This document shows, one piece after another, positions 58,944 through 64,000 of a stretch of DNA of 64,000 nucleotides. Origin of the DNA: Hygrocybe punicea (lineage: Eukaryota > Basidiomycota > Agaricomycetes > Agaricales > Hygrophoraceae). Every line of letters begins with the position of its first letter. The first letter of the stretch is position 1. The stretch is taken from positions 4,436,767 to 4,500,766 of the forward strand of contig OY744469.1 of NCBI GenBank assembly GCA_963556145.1, read 5' to 3'. Made by a program: the position numbers and the translations under genes. Under the pieces are notes generated by a model that ran no database searches, had not been told where the DNA came from, and saw only the letters and a list, made by a program, of their open reading frames with translations.

Positions 58944-58951
58944 TGGGGGCA

Positions 58952-60563
58952 TAGGCAATGGCACGGATATGGATAAATCCGTATCTGTGAGTATCCGTAT
59001 CCATGCGGGTACGGGTACGGATCGGGACTAGTGAGATCCGTGGACCCACGGATATGGATACTGCCGGATATGGCAATAGTGACAACTAACTACTTTAGCA
59101 GGAACCACCACCAGATCGCGACAACAACGAGAATGCGACAACAACATCAATGCAACAGAAGGAGAATGGCCGGGAGGGTGGTGCGCCCACTGAACGGCCC
59201 AGGTACGTGCCCCCAACCCAGCCTTTAAGACTTTGGCTAACTCTCTCAACAACCACGCCTCCCAACAACAATGCCTCGCAACAACCGCGCCTCGCAACAA
59301 CCACGCCTCGCGGACACGCGTCAACGCGTGTTCGCGAGGTCTCCAGCACAGAAGCATACAAAAGGACAGAAGAATACACAAGGACCTCACAAACACACGC
59401 AGACGCGTAGGGCTCACGCGGCGCCCCCACCCCTCACGAACGAGGTTACCCCCAAGTGCAAAGCCCACCAGAGACCCCCCTGTGTAGGGCAGGTCAAGGG
59501 TATGCAATACCCCCAGGGGTTAAGAGTACGGGTACCACGGGTTAAGGGTACGAGTCCAGCCTCAGAATACCCGCAGTACCCACACGGGTATGGGCTGTAT
59601 TTTTTTTGGGAGAAGAAACATCAAAAACTCAATTTTTGGGGTATTTTTCACTATTTTTGAGGGATATAATGAGAATCATTGCTTGTAAAAATATGTAAAA
59701 ATGCTCTCAACACTCCCCACAGTATTCTAAACATTGTGTTCCTTTACACTAAAGGGATCCGACCAGTATTCCGTCCACAATAATCATCAAAACCACCAAA
59801 AACAGGTAAAAATGGGGTATTTTGCATGTTTTTGAGGGATATAATGAGAATCATTGCTTGTAAAAATATGTAAAAATGCTCTCAACACTCTCCACACTAT
59901 TTCGAACATTGTGTACCTTTACACTAAAGGGATCCGGCCAGTATTCCGTCCACAATAACCATAAAAACCACCAAAAACAGGTAAAAATGGAGTATTTTGC
60001 ATGTTTCTTCCTGTACCCCTGCAAAACCCGTGCCATACCCGTACTTTTGGCCTCGGGTACGTACCCGTGACGGGTACGGGTCCGAGTACAGCCCCAGAGC
60101 ACTGTGGGTGTACCCCTGACCGGCCATACCCCTGTGTACCTCGCGAGGGTGACGATGACGTCAATTGATGTGCGTCTGGCCCACGCGAGGTGTAGGGACC
60201 TGTGGGAGGATGCATTCCAGGATGGCGATGTGTCGACTATGGCATGGCATCGACAACGACAATGATGGCAACACAGCAACACCAGCGACATGTCGACTTG
60301 GACGTTCGCGAGAATGAGACTGGGCTGGCAAGTGCCCAATGTAAGTGTAGTATACTATATACTGTATATTTGGTAGAATAATAATATCTAGATATAATTA
60401 TAATACTACATACTACCCATACTCGTACCCATGGATAATCCATATCCACGGGTAAAGTATCCATGGGAAAATCCATGCCTGGCGGATCAACGGATACGGA
60501 TTTTGATGGATATGGATATGGATCGGGCTTTTCGTATCCACGGAGTATCCGTGCCATTGCCTA
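58952..60563. mobile_element. hAT-like non-autonomous element (1612 bp)
   Basis: The inverted ends read TAGGCAATGGCACGGATA. The perfect 8-bp target duplication TGGGGGCA lies at 58944-58951 and 60564-60571. It contains many GGATATGGATA and GGGTACGGGT motifs near both ends. No transposase is present. It sits in the GGGAGATGG minisatellite of the surrounding element. Confidence 0.9.
59650..60005. repeat. Two tandem copies of a 175-bp unit
   Basis: The unit beginning GAGGGATATAATGAGAATCA occurs at about 59659 and again at about 59834, nearly identical, inside the hAT-like element. It includes CACTAAAGGGATCCG and a CCACCAAAAACAGGTAAAAA segment. Confidence 0.8.
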
Positions 60564-60589
60564 TGGGGGCATGATTGGATAGGAGGCGG

Positions 60590-61340
60590 AGAGGTGTGGG
60601 CGACGGAGATGGTGGCAGGGGGAGATGGCGGGGAGATGGCGTGGGCGATGACATGGGTGACGAGGGTGAGGGAGATGGCATGGGGTGTGGGCGAGGGAGA
60701 TGGCATGGGGTGTGTGCGAGGGAGATGGCGTGAGCAGGGGAGATGATGGTGGAGGGGAGACAGTGTGGGTGACAAGGGAGATGGCGTGGGGTGTGGGCGA
60801 GGGAGAGGGAGATGATGGGATGGGAGAGTGGGGAAGGGAGATGGCGTGGGCACGATGCGATGGGAGGCCAGGGAGATGGCGTAAGCAGTGGGGGTGAGGG
60901 GGGTGGTGTGGGTGACGAGGGTGAGGGGGATGGCATGGGGTGCAGGCGAGGGAGGTGGCATTTGGCGTGGGCAGGCATAGGCAGGTGATGTGGCGTTGGA
61001 GTGGTAGCGAGTGCCTGGTCACGTGATGAGGCTCCCACGGTTCATTGTAGACAGATCCCTGTCAGTAGTCAGTCCCAATCAAGCCTTCCTCGCCAGCTCT
61101 CCAGCGAGACTCTCCAGCTAGCCCTCAAAGTGGTACCTCCGTACCACTCCAGCGTGGACGAGGGAGATGGTGTGGATGAGGGAGATGGTGTGGATGAGGG
61201 AGATGGCGTGGGTGGGGAGACAGGGTGGATGTGAGGGCGATGGGCGTGGGCGATAGGATGGGCGGCGGAGGTGGCTGGGTGGCGATGGGAGCGAGGGCGA
61301 TGGAGATGGGTGATGGAGATGGGCGTCATGCGTGGGCAGG
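60590..61340. repeat. GGGAGATGGCGTGGG minisatellite
   Basis: Degenerate repeats of GGGAGATGGCRTGGG with spacers of about 5-15 bp, strongly purine-skewed on the plus strand. A unique stretch of about 140 bp (about 61020-61155) interrupts it. The Pro/His/Ser-rich frames on the minus strand are repeat by-products. Confidence 0.8.
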
Positions 61341-61647
61341 GGGAGGTCGTAGGAGGTCGTTGTCATCGTCCTGCCGCTGCTCAGCAGCTACTTCACTTGT
61401 GATGGTTGTGGCAGTGGTGGTGGTGATACTGCTGTCGCCATCGTTGTCTTGCCACTGCCGGATGGTGGTGGAGATCTTGTCGCCATTCCATGGGGCCGTT
61501 GCCGTCATCGTCGGCATCGTCGTCATCCATCGTCGTGGTGGTGGTATTAGTGGTTGAGGAAGTGAAGGTGGTGGTGAAGGTGGTGGTGAATGCCACTGCC
61601 GTTGTCCCCTCGCTGGCTGGTATTCATATTCGACGGCAATGGTTGTG
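61341..61647. other. GTGGTGGT/GTCATCGTC-rich stretch
   Basis: Trinucleotide-biased non-coding sequence of the large element. A similar stretch resumes right of the second solo LTR (63305-63700). Confidence 0.5.
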
Positions 61648-61652
61648 GTTGT

Positions 61653-63299
61653 TGTTACGGATCGCTTCTGCAGCGGGCTCCGGCAACAATCAACTTAACT
61701 GGGGATCGGATTCCAGAGGAGAGAGAAGCAGTTTTCATTGTTGCTTACTACTAAGACAACACTGCTAAGAGGGGGGGTTCATGGTACAATGTCATTGCGA
61801 GCCGTGGGGGTTACCCAAGATAAGGGGGTCTGCCCCAAGAACCAGACTAAACGTAAAGAAAGGAAAAGAAGAAAAAGTCCGAACCAACAACAAGAACAGT
61901 ATATATAGTGACTGGTCTTGAGGGGAGGTATAGAAATACAACCATGAAGCCATAACATGTCCAACTCTACCATGTGTTCACCATGAGGCGCACATGAGGC
62001 GTCCTCATGTCGATGTTCTCGCGATCCAACTGGAGGCCCGGGTGTCATTGAGGGAGAGGTGAGGTCCAGATGACTCGGATGATTTGTCATCGGATCATGT
62101 GATGTGCAGAATTGCCTATTCGGGGTCTACACTTGCTGTAACAAGCAAGTGTGCAATCTGGCAAGTGCATTGCATGGTCGGGTCGAAGATGGGTATCATC
62201 CAGTGTGGGATTGGTGATGAGAATGTCTTGAGGTGGTGTGGATGTAGTGGCAAGGTTTGCATGAAAGAAAACAAAGGAATGTGTGGAAGGAAAACCAACT
62301 AGGACGGTGGGCTAGTCGAGGTCAGACATGTGAACAGCACAAGCTGTACCGGATGACGATGTCTGTGTTGATGATGTATCGAGGAGCGATGTCTTGTCCT
62401 GTTTGTGGAACAAGAAGGTCCACTTGATGTTGGTATTCGTCCAAGAAAGGGTATCATTGTAAACGAGTGTGGGAGATATCAAGGTTATAGATGGAAAAGG
62501 TTAAATGAATGTGGGTCCAGGTTTCGAGTCATGGCACGAGTGACAAGCTGTGGGAACAAGTCGTCGGGTACTGCATTGAAGCGGTGTCGTGCGAACAATA
62601 TGCGATAAGGGTTGGTTCACTGTTTGGGAAGTCGTATGGTCTGTGGTCGAAGTCCAAAAGAATGTGCTTCGGCAATGGTCGGATTAGAGAGAACAGTGAA
62701 ATGTCTTGTGATCGGGGATTGTTCAGAGTTCGCATGCAGGTGAGGAATGTCGTCGGATCGTCAGGGAGGATAATGGTGGGCACAGGGTACGAATATGGAA
62801 ACCAAATATCCGGGAATGGCAATTGTCAATTACGTGTCGATATATTGTCGAGGTGGAAGTCAGAAGTATCAATGGCGGAAGGGTTTCGATGCCGATGCCA
62901 AAGATAGATCATAACAAGGTAGAAACCGATCAGGAAGGTGATGGCAATGCTGCCAATAACAATTACGGTAATGAGCTGTGTCGGGAGTACAGCCATTGTG
63001 AATCGGTTTGTCGTGGGATGAAGTCAACAATATGTCAGGGCGAGGGAAAAGACAATAGCGATGATGTCCGTCGGCAAGGAGACTATTCGGGTACAGCAAG
63101 GTAACATGGGGATGTGTCCATGGTCGGTCTGGATTGTTCTAGAAGAAGAAAGGAAGAAAAGAGAACAAGGACAAGAATAAACAATGTCCAAAAGAAGACA
63201 AAAGGTAAAGGGGAACGAAAAAGGAAGGTATGGTAAAGTGGAATCGTCATCGTGGGTAGTGGAGTCAGAATCGGAGTTGCGGAGTTGAAAAATGTAACA
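61653..63299. repeat. Solo LTR 2 (1647 bp)
   Basis: Same family as 52677-54353, in the same orientation, with small differences throughout. TGTTAC...GTAACA ends and a perfect 5-bp target duplication GTTGT (61648-61652 and 63300-63304) define it. Confidence 0.88.
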
Positions 63300-63304
63300 G
63301 TTGT

Positions 63305-63780
63305 GGTCCACTGGGCCCTCATTATCGTTGCCGCCGTTGGATTGATTGGGGCAATGGGTGGGAGGGAGGTATGGTCGGCGATGGCTGGGCGATGAGCGCG
63401 CCCAATACCTGACACCCCCATTCCGTCACCGTCATCGTCGTCGTCGCCTTGCTGCTGCCTGTTGGCAGTGGAGGTCATTGTCATCATCTGGCTGTGGCGG
63501 GGTGGTGGTGCCGCCACCGATACCGCCGTCTTTGTCGTCCTCATCGCCGTCCTTGTCTGCATCGTCACAGTCATCCATCATGGTCATTGCCACCACTCCT
63601 CCGACCTCACTGGTGATGACCGTCATTGTCAGTATCGTTGTTTTTCTTGTTGTCTTCATAGTTGTTGTCGTCGTGACTTGTGACTGAACTAGCACTTACC
63701 CGATCCGGACCTGTCGAAGATGATGGCATCGTCTTATCCTAACGTGCATGTGGGCAGCGAGTGGCGATGGGTTGGCGATG
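63305..63780. other. GTC/GTT-rich interior of the large element
   Basis: A trinucleotide-biased stretch, then GGGCGATGAGT-type short repeats leading into the inverted right end. No gene is seen. Confidence 0.5.
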
Positions 63781-64000
63781 AGTGGGCGATGAGTGGGCGA
63801 TGGGAGTGTACAATCACTTTAGTTCTGACGGAATCTTAACTTTTGATAACTCCCAAAATGGTACATTTTGATACCCAATAAATTAAATATTTTAATTTCA
63901 TCGAAATTATAACTTTCAGTTTGTGTTTAAGTGAAGCCTGAATGTGGACTAGCAAACCAGAGTAAACTCAAATCTAAATTATACTTTCCCTCCACACTTT

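Larger units (their letters stand above)
52296..64000. mobile_element. Large element with long inverted ends (class unclear)
   Basis: The left end (52296-52340, continued at 58386-58570) and the right end (63780-64000, reversed) share an ordered series of motifs: GGGAAAGYATAATTTAG, AGTTTACTC, CTAGTCC, CACTTAAA, GGTATCAAAATGT-like, then CTAAAGTGATT-like and short GCCCACTC repeats. Identity is about 65-80 percent by eye. The interior is GC-rich minisatellite and trinucleotide-rich sequence with no transposase seen. It has been broken by a DIRS element, a hAT-like element and a solo LTR. The right outer border lies outside the window. Confidence 0.5.

Noticed and set aside
60413..61557. Pro/His/Ser-rich frames on the minus strand and Gly/Arg/Trp-rich frames on the plus strand
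   Set aside because: They are translations of the GGGAGATGG minisatellite in several frames.
52677..63299. The two 1.65-kb repeats as LTRs of one 10.6-kb retrotransposon
   Set aside because: Each has its own different 5-bp target duplication (CCCAG and GTTGT), and the sequence between belongs to a DIRS element and other insertions.

Overview
This is nuclear DNA from a mushroom-forming basidiomycete (Agaricomycete-type). Genes are dense in short (about 48-60 bp) GT-AG introns, and the transposons (Tnp2, pogo/Fot1-like, PIF-Harbinger, hAT, DIRS) are types typical of these fungi. No prokaryotic, rRNA, tRNA or CRISPR features were recognised. The reading comes from the sequence and from memory of the families; no searches were run.

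Layout: (1) 1-18.7 kb is a nest of DNA transposons. A decayed copy of a multi-copy Agaricomycete gene family (pieces at 1-972, 10923-11752 and 12736-13041) is split by a pogo-like element (974-10920, TA target duplication) and by a hAT-like element (11753-12735, 8-bp duplication). The pogo transposase is itself split by a 6.66-kb Tnp2 element (2864-9521) and by a 372-bp palindromic hAT-type MITE (1516-1887). A 5.5-kb PIF-Harbinger element (13191-18691) follows, with a foldback inside it. (2) 18.98-52.06 kb is a housekeeping island: dynein light chain LC8 (-), acetyl-CoA carboxylase ACC1 (+), glutamine-dependent NAD synthetase QNS1 (+), exocyst SEC6 (-), COQ6 (+) and a large CCCH/RRM/RING-IBR gene (-). 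(3) 52.1-64.0 kb is a second nest: the AT-rich, mutually inverted ends of a large element hold a DIRS retrotransposon, two solo LTRs with perfect 5-bp duplications, a hAT-like element and minisatellites.

Assembly caution: 22446-33079 and 33280-43913 are the same 10,634-bp sequence, offset by exactly 10,834 bp, and they abut a 200-N gap. This is the pattern of two overlapping contigs scaffolded end to end without merging. The second ACC1 and QNS1 and the first, truncated SEC6 are therefore most likely artefacts, and the true locus would have one copy of each gene.

Functionally the island holds unrelated core genes: malonyl-CoA supply (ACC1), NAD synthesis (QNS1), secretion (SEC6), ubiquinone synthesis (COQ6) and dynein (LC8). 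SEC6 and COQ6 are divergent with only 72 bp between their start codons.
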